A stretch of 14,986 nucleotides of DNA from the NCBI GenBank assembly GCA_934462825.1, contig CAKSIP010000037.1, positions 1-14,986 of the forward strand, given 5' to 3'. Numbering within the stretch: the stretch's first letter is position 1; the number at the start of each line of letters is the position of its first letter. This document shows positions 1 through 6,065 of this stretch, piece after piece. The notes under the pieces are model-generated. The model did no database searches. It was not told where the DNA came from and saw only the letters and a program-made list of their open reading frames with translations. The position numbers and the translations under genes are program-made. The DNA comes from an uncultured Eubacteriales bacterium. Lineage in GTDB: Bacteria; Bacillota; Clostridia; Oscillospirales; CAG-272.

Positions 1-1109
1 TATTTGGTGGTCAGCTTGATGGCTCCGTCATAGCCATATTGTTTCAACCGGAATGTGCTTTGCATGGTTCCTTTTCCGTAGGTTTTCGTCCCCACCGTGA
101 TCGACAAGCCATAGTCGCGCAAAACCGAAGTGAAAAGCTCAGCCGCGCTGGCTGTGCTTCCATTGGTCAGCACCGCCAAAGGCAAGCTTTTATAAATTCC
201 GATGTTTTCCTTTTTAATGCTGCAACCCGCATAGTCTCCCGAAAAATTTTCCGGATGGATGGTATCGCTGGTTTTGTTTCCCTTGCGATCCGAAGTGCGA
301 ATCACAACATCCCCTTGGGAAAGGAAGCAAGCCAGCACGGCCTTGATCGAGTTCAAATCGCCGCCGGGATTATACCGAACGTCAAACACGAACCGATCGC
401 ACCCCTGCTGCAAGAGACTTTCCACGGCTTCGCGGAATTGGGTGGGCGTTGTCAGATTGAACTCTGTAATTTTCACGATACCCACGCCGGGATCCGTTGC
501 GCAAACGCGCCCCTGCACGGACAGAGAAATGACTTGACGGCGGACAAGCGAAAAATCAAGCTTTTGATCGCCGCGTTCCACCGAAAACTCCGCCACGCTT
601 CCCTCGGCGCCGCGCAAAAGCTCCAAGGATTTGGTATAGCCCATTTCCGCCACGCTTTGATAGCCTTGCTCCGTCTTAATAAAGGTGATGCAATCCCCCG
701 GCCGAAGATCGGCCTCCGAAGCCGGTGAATCGGGCAGCACGCTGATGATTTCTATGGCGTTTTTCTCGACATTCTGAATCACATTGATGCCGACGCCCAC
801 GCTTTCCCCCTGGCTTTCCGAGGTCAAGCGGTCATATTCTTCCGCGGTAAAGTATTCCGCATACCGATCGCCCGTGCCTGCCACATATCCTTTAAGAACC
901 GCTTTCATGATCTCCGCTTCGTCCAATTCAAACAGAGAGTATTTTTGAAAGAATTGATCAATCAGCGTAAGCTCTGAAAATTTGCCTTTTTCCTTATCAC
1001 TGATGATAGGATCGTTTTGCCGGCATGCGCACAATCCGAAGGTCAAAGCCAAAGCTGCCAAAAAAGCGGACAAAATCCGCGTTCGTTTTTTAAGACTCTT
1101 TTGCTTCAT
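1..1109 (-). CDS. S41 family C-terminal processing peptidase, lipoprotein (C-terminus off window)
   Basis: Serine protease of the S41/CtpA (tail-specific protease) family, predicted to act outside the membrane on protein C-termini. The 369 visible residues begin with a basic, hydrophobic signal peptide and a lipobox ending at Cys29 (LCAC). A helical N-terminal part follows (about 45-95), then a PDZ-like region (about 103-190, with PDSPASEADLRPGD). The catalytic core shows FDVRYNPGGDL (242-252), the nucleophile in NGSTASAAEL (Ser318) and the general base in YGKGTMQ (Lys346). The reading frame is still open at base 1, so the C-terminus is missing. The start at 1109 is chosen from the signal peptide; the upstream sequence is a purine-rich run (AAAG repeats) without a clear Shine-Dalgarno. 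It lies 99 bp behind the PucR-type regulator on the same strand. The family call is firm; the substrate is unknown. Confidence 0.93.
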   Translation of the reverse strand, partial: MKQKSLKKRTRILSAFLAALALTFGLCACRQNDPIISDKEKGKFSELTLIDQFFQKYSLFELDEAEIMKAVLKGYVAGTGDRYAEYFTAEEYDRLTSESQGESVGVGINVIQNVEKNAIEIISVLPDSPASEADLRPGDCITFIKTEQGYQSVAEMGYTKSLELLRGAEGSVAEFSVERGDQKLDFSLVRRQVISLSVQGRVCATDPGVGIVKITEFNLTTPTQFREAVESLLQQGCDRFVFDVRYNPGGDLNSIKAVLACFLSQGDVVIRTSDRKGNKTSDTIHPENFSGDYAGCSIKKENIGIYKSLPLAVLTNGSTASAAELFTSVLRDYGLSITVGTKTYGKGTMQSTFRLKQYGYDGAIKLTTK

Positions 1110-1149
1110 TTTGTTAACTTTACTTTTACTTTTTCTTTTTCTTTCATAT

Positions 1150-1185
1150 GGACAGCCGTGCCGATAAAATCGGGCACGGCTATCC
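1150..1185 (-). terminator. Hairpin between the regulator and protease genes
   Basis: An inverted repeat forms a GC-rich stem: AGCCGTGCCGAT pairs with ATCGGGCACGGCT with one bulged base, extended by GGA/TCC outside a mismatch, around a short AAA loop. It lies between the regulator stop (1209) and the protease start (1109). No T-run follows on the minus strand, so it may be a weak terminator, an mRNA processing or stabilising hairpin, or an operator. Function is inferred from position only. Confidence 0.45.
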
Positions 1186-1208
1186 GACATTTCGATTATC
1201 AAACCGAG

Positions 1209-2294
1209 TTAAAATTTTGCCGGTTTGGAATTCAAATATTTTTTTACCATTAAAGCCACCTTGAACGTGATGGCGTGTTCAAATTCACGCAAATCAAGTC
1301 CGGTCAGACGGCGAATTTTCTCCAAGCGATAAACCAACGTATTTCTGTGTACGAACAGTTTTCGTGACGTCTCGGAGACATTGAGGTTGTTTTCAAAGAA
1401 GCTCTGAATTGTCATCAGCGTTTCACGATCCAAGGAATCGAGGCTTCCGTTTTTGAACACTTCCTGCAAAAACATTTCGCAAAGCGTTGTAGGCAGCTGA
1501 TAAATCAAGCGGCCGATGCCGAGATTATCATAGCTGATGATGTTTTTATCCGTTTCAAACACCTTGCCGACTTCCAACGAAACCTGCGCTTCTTTGTAAG
1601 CGCGCGCCAAATCCTTGATGTTTTCCGCCACGGAAGAAATACCGATGGATACCTTCGTATAAAATTCGGCCGACAGCGTGTCCGCGATATTGGTAGCGAT
1701 TTCTTCCAATTCCTCGGCATCAACGCCGCTTTGTACGTCCTTGACAAGAACAATATCTCTTTCGCCGACGCTGATCACGTAATCCTTGCCCTTATCCGGG
1801 AACATATTCTGCAGCATTTCAAAGGGCATGATGTCCGTCTTGCTCAAGAACTTAATCAAGAAAACAACACGTGTTTCTTCCGTATTGAAATGCAATTCTT
1901 TACTTTTTATATATATGTCGCTGGGAAGAATATTATCGAGAATAATATTTTTAATAAAGGAGCCTTTGTCATATTTCTCGTCATACAGGCTTTTGATATT
2001 GCCAAGCGAAATGGCGAGCAGCTTGGACGTTTTGATGGCTGTTTTATCTTCGCCCTCCACGAACACAATATATTCGCTTCTCGTTCCAATCGGGATCGGA
2101 CGATATGTATATCCGCCCGAAACGATTGCGTCCGTTGTATAGGCGATCTCATCCCGCACACCTTGCTTGATCTCACCGATCTTTCCCAACTCGGAGCATG
2201 AAATAATGACGCCGTTTTCGTCGATTACGCCGATGACTCTTTCCACCGCATCCTTCATTTGTTGAATGATGCTCTGAAACAATCTGTTTGACAT
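1209..2294 (-). CDS. PucR/CdaR-family transcriptional regulator
   Basis: DNA-binding regulator of 361 residues. The C-terminus (about 288-350) is a PucR-type helix-turn-helix: VSETSRKLFVHRNTLVYRLE followed by KIRRLTGLDL, the signature shared by CdaR and PucR proteins. The middle (about 135-265) matches the degenerate GGDEF-like domain usual before that HTH. The N-terminus (about 5-100, with VIGVIDENGVIIS and LGKIGE) resembles the sugar-diacid recognition domain of CdaR, less securely. The start is supported by GAGGGG eight bases upstream and a sigma-A promoter at 2338-2366. Relatives are usually activators of purine, sugar-acid or amino-acid catabolism, but no such operon adjoins it. The genes beside it are the S41 protease (downstream, same strand) and rsmE (upstream), so its target and ligand are unknown. 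Confidence 0.88.
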   Translation of the reverse strand: MSNRLFQSIIQQMKDAVERVIGVIDENGVIISCSELGKIGEIKQGVRDEIAYTTDAIVSGGYTYRPIPIGTRSEYIVFVEGEDKTAIKTSKLLAISLGNIKSLYDEKYDKGSFIKNIILDNILPSDIYIKSKELHFNTEETRVVFLIKFLSKTDIMPFEMLQNMFPDKGKDYVISVGERDIVLVKDVQSGVDAEELEEIATNIADTLSAEFYTKVSIGISSVAENIKDLARAYKEAQVSLEVGKVFETDKNIISYDNLGIGRLIYQLPTTLCEMFLQEVFKNGSLDSLDRETLMTIQSFFENNLNVSETSRKLFVHRNTLVYRLEKIRRLTGLDLREFEHAITFKVALMVKKYLNSKPAKF

Positions 2295-2337
2295 TATCTT
2301 TTCCCCTCTATCACATTTATTGTGTATTCTTACATAT

Positions 2338-2366
2338 ATATTACACTATTTTTTGTCTAATTTCAA
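2338..2366 (-). promoter_or_regulatory. Sigma-A promoter of the PucR-type regulator
   Basis: On the minus strand TTGAAA (2361-2366) and TAATAT (2338-2343) are separated by exactly 17 bases in AT-rich DNA. This gives a leader of roughly 40 bases before the regulator start. Confidence 0.75.
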
Positions 2367-2463
2367 TAGCTTTTTCGATATTTTTTGTAAAAAGGCACAT
2401 TTATTTTTTTGAAAATTATGTATTATTCACAACTTCGGTGCAAAACCGGGGCTTCGCGTCCCT

Positions 2464-3240
2464 TCAAAAAACCTCCCGGCACAGTTCCGTACAAAACACA
2501 AGGCACGCCAACACGAAAGAGGCGGCGGTTTCCGTGCGCAAAATCCGTCGTCCGAGATTACATAGCTGCGCGCCGGCTTCGACTGCCATCGCCGCTTCAC
2601 GTGAGGAAAAGCCCCCTTCGGAGCCGACAAAAACGGCAATCTTAGGTTTCGCCTTTGCGCTTTCGCCGGTTCGTTTCAAAAGGGGGATAAGACAGTCGCC
2701 GAGCGGTTTTGTCCCCTCGCCCTCAAAGCAAAAAAGGATTGCATCGCAGGTTTCCGCCGCGATTTGCAACGCCTCCCGAAAGCTCACCGTACTATGCACA
2801 ACCGGAAGCAAACCGCGGCCGCACTGCTTCGCCGCCTCCGCCGCAATCCGCATACGACGTTCCGTTTTGCTTTTTTCATTGTCGGGCTTGGCCTTGGCCA
2901 CGCAAAATTCACTTTCAAACAGTGTAATTTCCGATGCGCCGCATTCGACCGATTTTTGTATGACGGTTTCCGCTTTGTCCCCTTTGGGCAGCCCCTGAAA
3001 AACATGTGCGTAAAAGTCCGGCTCGGTCGCAGAGGCATGTACGTCCTCAACGCGTGCCGTCACCGTGCGATCCGAGAAACCCTCCAGCACACACTCGTAT
3101 TCCCTTCCGGCCGAATCGCAGACCGTAATAGGCTCACCGGTCGCCATACGCAAGGAGCGTGAGATATGGTAAGCGTCGTCGCCCGTAATAACAATTTTTC
3201 CGTCCCGAACGGCGTCGGAATGAACAAAAAAGCGCGGCAT
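2464..3240 (-). CDS. rsmE: 16S rRNA (uracil-1498-N3)-methyltransferase RsmE
   Basis: SAM-dependent SPOUT-class enzyme that methylates N3 of U1498 in helix 44 of 16S rRNA. At 258 residues it is close to the usual family length. The N-terminal PUA-like part begins MPRFFV and contains HISRSLRM (25-32). The SPOUT domain shows KGDKAE (86-91), IQKSVECG (94-101), AAEAAKQCGR (133-142), the SAM-loop GSEGGF (206-211) and LGRRILRTETA (229-239). A longer frame opens 13 codons upstream, but the start at 3240 is preferred because a strong purine-rich ribosome site (AGGGGGAG) sits six bases before it and family members begin MxRFF. In many Bacillota rsmE follows prmA or dnaJ; here it stands alone behind a perfect consensus promoter and a leader of about 135 bases. 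Confidence 0.95.
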   Translation of the reverse strand: MPRFFVHSDAVRDGKIVITGDDAYHISRSLRMATGEPITVCDSAGREYECVLEGFSDRTVTARVEDVHASATEPDFYAHVFQGLPKGDKAETVIQKSVECGASEITLFESEFCVAKAKPDNEKSKTERRMRIAAEAAKQCGRGLLPVVHSTVSFREALQIAAETCDAILFCFEGEGTKPLGDCLIPLLKRTGESAKAKPKIAVFVGSEGGFSSREAAMAVEAGAQLCNLGRRILRTETAASFVLACLVFCTELCREVF

Positions 3241-3277
3241 GCGCTCTCCCCCTCTCCGCTTATTTACATTACAATTC

Positions 3278-3306
3278 AAAACAAAGACCGGCTACGCCTG
3301 TCTTTG
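3278..3306 (-). other. Terminator-like hairpin in the rsmE leader
   Basis: On the minus strand CAAAGAC pairs with GTCTTTG, and after one mismatch GGC pairs with GCC around a 3-base loop (3282-3306). TTTTG follows at once. It lies between the rsmE promoter and start codon, so it could be an attenuator, a weak leader terminator or a stabilising stem. I recognise no riboswitch class. Confidence 0.4.
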
Positions 3307-3370
3307 CAGTGTATGGAAAGCACAGCGAAGCTTGTCCCAAAAAATCGGACATTCCGCCGTGCTCTGATTT

Positions 3371-3417
3371 ATAGCATTTGTATTATATTACATTTTTTTT
3401 GATTTGTCAAATGCTAT
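3371..3417. repeat. 10-bp inverted repeat bracketing the rsmE promoter
   Basis: ATAGCATTTG (3371-3380) and its exact reverse complement CAAATGCTAT (3408-3417) are 27 bases apart. One arm overlaps the -35 element and the other lies at the expected transcription start. The geometry suits two operator half-sites or a cruciform; no regulator is identified. Confidence 0.6.
3382..3410 (-). promoter_or_regulatory. Perfect-consensus sigma-A promoter of rsmE
   Basis: On the minus strand TTGACA (3405-3410), a 17-base spacer and TATAAT (3382-3387) match the sigma-A consensus at every position. Transcription would start near 3375, giving a leader of about 135 bases before rsmE. Confidence 0.85.
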
Positions 3418-3433
3418 TTCCGTTTTTTGTCAA

Positions 3434-3463
3434 AAAAACCGAGCAATCGCTTGCCCGGTTTTT
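3434..3463. terminator. Bidirectional intrinsic terminator hairpin
   Basis: AAAAACCG/CGGTTTTT plus GCAA/TTGC form a 13-pair stem with one A-C mismatch and a TCGC loop. T-rich sequence follows on the plus strand, and the A-run at the left arm gives T's on the minus strand. It sits just upstream of the rsmE promoter and probably blocks read-through from the tRNA-Val side. Confidence 0.65.
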
Positions 3464-3512
3464 CATTTTTTCGTTTTCTCCCGCCCCTTGGCTTTGGAAA
3501 GGCTCTTTTGAC

Positions 3513-3549
3513 AAAAAATACGGACTCTGACGTTTCATCAAAGTCCGTA
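3513..3549 (-). terminator. Intrinsic terminator downstream of the tRNA-Val repeat region
   Basis: On the minus strand TACGGACTTTGA pairs with TCAGAGTCCGTA (12 pairs including one G-U) around a 7-base loop, immediately followed by TTTTTT (3513-3518). It is the first good terminator after tRNA-Val, so the repeat block at 3569-3851 would be part of the tRNA transcript. Confidence 0.75.
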
Positions 3550-3568
3550 GATTGTAACGGCATCGAAG

Positions 3569-3640
3569 CCGAACACCCGTTGCGGTGTAAAGCTTGGCAA
3601 AAACTGCACGCCCCCGACGATTGGGAGCGGCAACTTGCCG
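3569..3640. repeat. Diverged third copy of the tRNA-Val-linked repeat
   Basis: The segment from 3611 to 3640 repeats the block ending copy B (CCCCGACGATTGGGAGCGGC followed by AACTTGCCG) almost exactly. Upstream of it, CCGAACACCC and the following bases show weak similarity to the first half of the unit. The tRNA 3'-end piece found in the other copies is absent; the sequence turns instead into TCGATAAAG. Confidence 0.55.
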
Positions 3641-3659
3641 TCGATAAAGATAAAATGCA

Positions 3660-3753
3660 AAACCAAATATCCCATCGCGTGGCGAGGGAACGGTTTTATC
3701 GGAGCTTCCCCGACGATTGGCTGCCCGGCCTTCCGGGCTGGTGGAGACGAGGG
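3660..3753. repeat. Tandem repeat copy A with a 15-base tRNA-Val 3'-end fragment
   Basis: A 94-base unit matching copy B with a period of 98-99 bases. It holds an almost invariant block (ATCCCATCGCGTGGCGAGG), then CGGTTTTATC and CCCCGACGATTGG. A small hairpin comes next (CCCGG CCTT CCGGG). At 3739-3753 lies a precise copy of the last 15 bases of the tRNA-Val gene including CCA (minus strand CCCTCGTCTCCACCA). The hairpin sequence differs completely from copy B while its fold and position are kept. Confidence 0.75.
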
Positions 3754-3758
3754 CATCT

Positions 3759-3836
3759 AAACCGAACATCCCATCGCGTGGCGAGGAAACGGTTTTATCA
3801 GGACGTCCCCGACGATTGGGAGCGGCAACTTGCCGC

Positions 3837-3851
<15 letters not shown>
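3759..3851. repeat. Tandem repeat copy B running into tRNA-Val
   Basis: Same unit as copy A, ending inside the intact tRNA-Val gene. The small hairpin here is GCGGC AACTT GCCGC and begins directly after the encoded CCA on the minus strand. Read as RNA on the minus strand, CCCAAUCG can pair with CGAUGGG, and inside that CGGGGA with UCCUCG, giving a longer stem-loop. There is no transposase, terminal inverted repeat or coding potential. Confidence 0.75.
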
Positions 3852-3913
<62 letters not shown>

Positions 3914-3949
3914 GAATCGGCAATCTTGCGAATGCCGTTTTATTGTTTA

Positions 3950-4375
3950 TTATTTTGCATTTTTTGCATTTTTGGCATGGGGATTGAGGTAAGCACGCCA
4001 ATCCAAATCGCCGCGATCAATCGCCTGCACCAAAATTTCCGCTGTCGCAATGTTGGTGGCTACCGGAACGTTGTACAGGTCGCACATCCGGAGAATTTCC
4101 ATATCGTTTTCGTCCGTGGCCTCATACGGTCTTGTGTTTCGGAAAAACAAGAGCGCATCAATTTCATTGTATGCAATGCGCGAAGCAATCTGCTGCTCCC
4201 CGCCGTGCTCCCCGGCCAAAAGCTTTTCAATTTCCAATCCGGTTGCATCGGAAATATAATTCGCGGTAATACCGGTCGCGCACAGCCTGTGTTTGCTGAG
4301 GATTCCGCAATAAGCAATACAAAACTGTGCCATCAACTCTTTTTTCAAGTCATGTGCTATAATTGCGATTTCCAT
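3950..4375 (-). CDS. Methylglyoxal-synthase-like protein with altered active site
   Basis: Protein of 141 residues with the MGS-like fold. Family landmarks are IAHDLKKE (6-13), ATGITANY (33-40), HGGEQQIASRI (57-67), IDALLFF (72-78) and NVPVATNIATAEILVQAI (102-119). Methylglyoxal synthase turns dihydroxyacetone phosphate into methylglyoxal and phosphate. Aligned with E. coli MgsA from memory, Asp71, Asp91, His98 and Asp101 correspond here to Glu60, Asn80, Thr87 and Asn90, so the usual catalytic and supporting residues are all replaced. Activity is therefore doubtful, and it may be a divergent or regulatory MGS-domain protein. The C-terminus ends in a repeated Asn-Ala-Lys tail. A GGAGG lies ten bases before the start and a sigma-A promoter at 4427-4456. 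tRNA-Val follows 36 bases downstream. Confidence 0.85.
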   Translation of the reverse strand: MEIAIIAHDLKKELMAQFCIAYCGILSKHRLCATGITANYISDATGLEIEKLLAGEHGGEQQIASRIAYNEIDALLFFRNTRPYEATDENDMEILRMCDLYNVPVATNIATAEILVQAIDRGDLDWRAYLNPHAKNAKNAK

Positions 4376-4426
4376 CGACTTACGACCTCCGCTTTTTCCA
4401 AATTATTTTCAGATCATCACGGAAAC

Positions 4427-4456
4427 ATTATATCACAAAAAGGTTTGTATTGTCAA
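4427..4456 (-). promoter_or_regulatory. Sigma-A promoter of the mgsA-like gene
   Basis: On the minus strand TTGACA (4451-4456) and TATAAT (4427-4432) are perfect consensus hexamers with an 18-base spacer. They precede the mgsA-like start by about 50 bases and probably also drive tRNA-Val. Confidence 0.82.
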
Positions 4457-4528
4457 TGCGTTTTCAATATTTTTTTCGCTTTTGCGTTTTCGCGTTTTAC
4501 GTTCGACCGCCCCCCCGCAGAGGGATTG

Positions 4529-4574
4529 AAAAACAGTTGCGAGAAAGCGCTGTCATCGCAGAGCTTTCCGCAAC
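4529..4574 (-). terminator. Intrinsic terminator of tRNA-Thr
   Basis: On the minus strand GTTGCG/CGCAAC and GAAAGC/GCTTTC stack with one bulged base, topped by CTG/CAG. After two bases a TTTTT run follows (4529-4533). The stem begins one base after the encoded CCA of tRNA-Thr. Confidence 0.75.
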
Positions 4575-4575
4575 A

Positions 4576-4650
4576 TGGAGCTGGTGGTGGGATTCGAACC
4601 CACGGCCTGCTGATTACGAATCAGCTGCTCTACCCCTGAGCCACACCAGC
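4576..4650 (-). tRNA. tRNA-Thr(CGT)
   Basis: The minus strand folds as a standard 75-base cloverleaf. The acceptor is GCTGGTG/CACCAGC with discriminator T and encoded CCA, the D arm GCTC/GAGC, and the anticodon stem GCTGA/TCAGC around TTCGTAA. The anticodon CGT reads threonine ACG codons. The T arm is GTGGG/CCCAC around TTCGAAT. All stems pair fully. It has its own promoter and a terminator directly behind it. Confidence 0.96.
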
Positions 4651-4659
4651 GACTTTGTA

Positions 4660-4688
4660 ATTATAGCACAAGTTCTGTTCTTTTGCAA
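4660..4688 (-). promoter_or_regulatory. Sigma-A promoter of tRNA-Thr
   Basis: On the minus strand TTGCAA (4683-4688), a 17-base spacer and TATAAT (4660-4665) lie just upstream of the tRNA-Thr 5' end, leaving a leader of only a few bases. Confidence 0.75.
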
Positions 4689-4736
4689 TACTTTTTCTCA
4701 TTTTTTTCTTTTTTTCAAAAAACTTTCCGAAACGAG

Positions 4737-4759
4737 CGAAAATTGCGCCGAAAATTGCG
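4737..4759. repeat. Short direct repeat in the divergent intergenic region
   Basis: CGAAAATTGCG occurs twice with one base between (4737-4747 and 4749-4759, period 12). The wider stretch 4689-4832 between the tRNA-Thr and AEC promoters holds T-rich tracts and, at about 4786-4821, a weak minus-strand hairpin with A and T runs. No gene is seen there. Confidence 0.4.
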
Positions 4760-4832
4760 GATCCGCCCGGCTTAAAAGCGGAACAAAAAAGCCCCGAGAA
4801 CGCCGATCCGAGGATTTTTTACAATTCCTCTC

Positions 4833-4861
4833 TTGCCCCGGCGAGAATAGTGTGATATGAT
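4833..4861 (+). promoter_or_regulatory. Probable promoter of the AEC permease gene
   Basis: TTGCCC (4833-4838) and TATGAT (4856-4861) are 17 bases apart, and TG at the right position gives an extended -10. The -35 is weak. A start here would leave a leader of about 95 bases. Confidence 0.5.
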
Positions 4862-4961
4862 TAAATATGATGAAAATACCATTCCATGAAGCGATGTGTC
4901 GGCCGAAGCGCCGAAGCATTTCTACCATAATTAAAAACACAACGAAAATGAGGTTTATGTC

Positions 4962-5885
4962 ATGAGTTTTTCCGTCACTCTGATTGCCGTTGCGACTATG
5001 CTGGCTTACGCCATCCCGGCCTTTGCCCTGATCAAAGCAAAGCTTTTGAAGCCCGATTGTATTCCGGGAATTGCCGGTATTCTTCTTTACATATGCACAC
5101 CGGCGATCATTCTCCATTCGTTTCAAGCTGTGGATTTTTCCATGGAAATGCTCAAAAACCTCAGTATCTTTGCCCTCGGCGCCGCCATCATTCAATTGCT
5201 GATGCTGACGGGTGCGTATCTCGTGATTCGCAAAAAGAGCGACGCGGTAAAAAACAGAATCGCCGTGCTTGCCTGCTCCTTCGGCAACTGTGGCTTTTTC
5301 GGAATCCCCTTGTTGAAGGCGCTGATTCCCGGCGCCCCCGGCGTGGTAGTATATTCCGCCGTTTATTCCATTTTGATGAATTTCTTTGCTTTTACCTTGG
5401 GGGCGTTTATCATTTCCAAAGACAAAAGCTATATCAAAATTCGTAAAATTCTTCTAAACCCCAGCATCCTTCCGGCCCTTCTGGCGATTCCCCTGTTTCT
5501 GTTTCGCGTGAAATTCCCGGCAGAAATCAACGCAATGCTGGAGCTTTTGGTGAAAATGAGCACGCCGCTTTGCATGTTCGTTCTCGGCATGCGCTTGGCC
5601 ACCATGCGCTTTTCCGAGGTGTTTCGCACGCCCTCTCTGTATCTTTCCGTGGCCGTCAAGCAGTTGCTCATGCCCCTGACCGCCTTTGCGCTTATGCTTC
5701 TTCTTCCCGGCGATGCGGTGATGAAGCAGGCCTTGCTGATCCTCGCCTGCACACCCGTAGCCTCTGTGGTTCTCAACCTTTCCGAGGTGTTGGGCGAAGG
5801 GCAGGAATATGCCGCCAAGGTCGTTTTGCTCGGAACCATTCTCAGCATTCTGACCATCCCGGCCATAGCCGCGCTGTTGCTCTGA
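4962..5885 (+). CDS. AEC (auxin efflux carrier) family permease
   Basis: Integral membrane transporter of 307 residues, the usual length of bacterial AEC-family (Mem_trans) proteins. About ten hydrophobic segments fall into two halves. The first half carries the family hallmark FGNCGFFGIPL (107-117). The second half has STPLCMFVLGMRLA (200-213), KQLLMPL (233-239) and ACTPVASVVLNLSE (262-275). Bacterial members export or exchange small organic acids such as malate or malonate, but the substrate cannot be told from sequence. A GAGG lies eight bases before the ATG. It stands alone: the gene to its left is on the opposite strand, and the next operon downstream has its own promoter. Confidence 0.92.
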   Translation: MSFSVTLIAVATMLAYAIPAFALIKAKLLKPDCIPGIAGILLYICTPAIILHSFQAVDFSMEMLKNLSIFALGAAIIQLLMLTGAYLVIRKKSDAVKNRIAVLACSFGNCGFFGIPLLKALIPGAPGVVVYSAVYSILMNFFAFTLGAFIISKDKSYIKIRKILLNPSILPALLAIPLFLFRVKFPAEINAMLELLVKMSTPLCMFVLGMRLATMRFSEVFRTPSLYLSVAVKQLLMPLTAFALMLLLPGDAVMKQALLILACTPVASVVLNLSEVLGEGQEYAAKVVLLGTILSILTIPAIAALLL

Positions 5886-5925
5886 ATCCGCACCTCGGCT
5901 TTGCCTTCTTTCGCCGCCAAAGTTT

Positions 5926-5954
5926 TTCCCGAAAACACGCTTTATTTTCGGGAA
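5926..5954 (+). terminator. Possible terminator hairpin after the AEC gene
   Basis: TTCCCGAAAA pairs perfectly with TTTTCGGGAA around a 9-base loop. The following sequence (TATCTTG) has no real T-run, and the -35 of the next promoter begins five bases on, so termination would be inefficient or the hairpin serves another role. Confidence 0.45.
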
Positions 5955-5958
5955 TATC

Positions 5959-5988
5959 TTGACTTTGTTTCCGCGGCTGTGCTATAAT
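5959..5988 (+). promoter_or_regulatory. Sigma-A promoter of the three-gene operon
   Basis: TTGACT (5959-5964), an 18-base spacer and TATAAT (5983-5988). A second TATAAT at 6027-6032 has only TTGATT (6006-6011) at a poor 15-base distance, so it may be a minor second start. Confidence 0.78.
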
Positions 5989-6032
5989 ATTACTTGAAAA
6001 GCGACTTGATTCTTTTTACTTTTTACTATAAT

Positions 6033-6050
6033 TTCCGGCGGCTGCCGGAA
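6033..6050 (+). other. Leader hairpin beside the ribosome binding site
   Basis: TTCCGGC pairs perfectly with GCCGGAA around a GGCT loop. It ends three bases before the AAAAAAGG ribosome site of the following gene, so it may affect mRNA stability or translation initiation. Confidence 0.5.
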
Positions 6051-6065
6051 GAAAAAAGGTGCTTT

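Noticed and set aside
39..728. Open frame on the plus strand within the protease region
   Set aside because: Antisense to the S41 protease, whose PDZ and catalytic motifs read well on the minus strand; its translation shows no recognisable domain.
2367..2463. rsmE terminator
   Set aside because: Only a 4-bp stem (CGGT/ACCG) is visible, without a proper T-run; AT-rich sequence otherwise.
4786..4821. Terminator on the minus strand in the gap before the AEC gene
   Set aside because: The stem CCTCGG/TCGGGG relies on two G-U pairs, and no minus-strand gene lies upstream to be terminated; mentioned only within the repeat entry there.
4363..4860. Open frame on the plus strand across tRNA-Thr
   Set aside because: Covers the complement of a tRNA with its promoter and terminator; no ribosome site and no domain.
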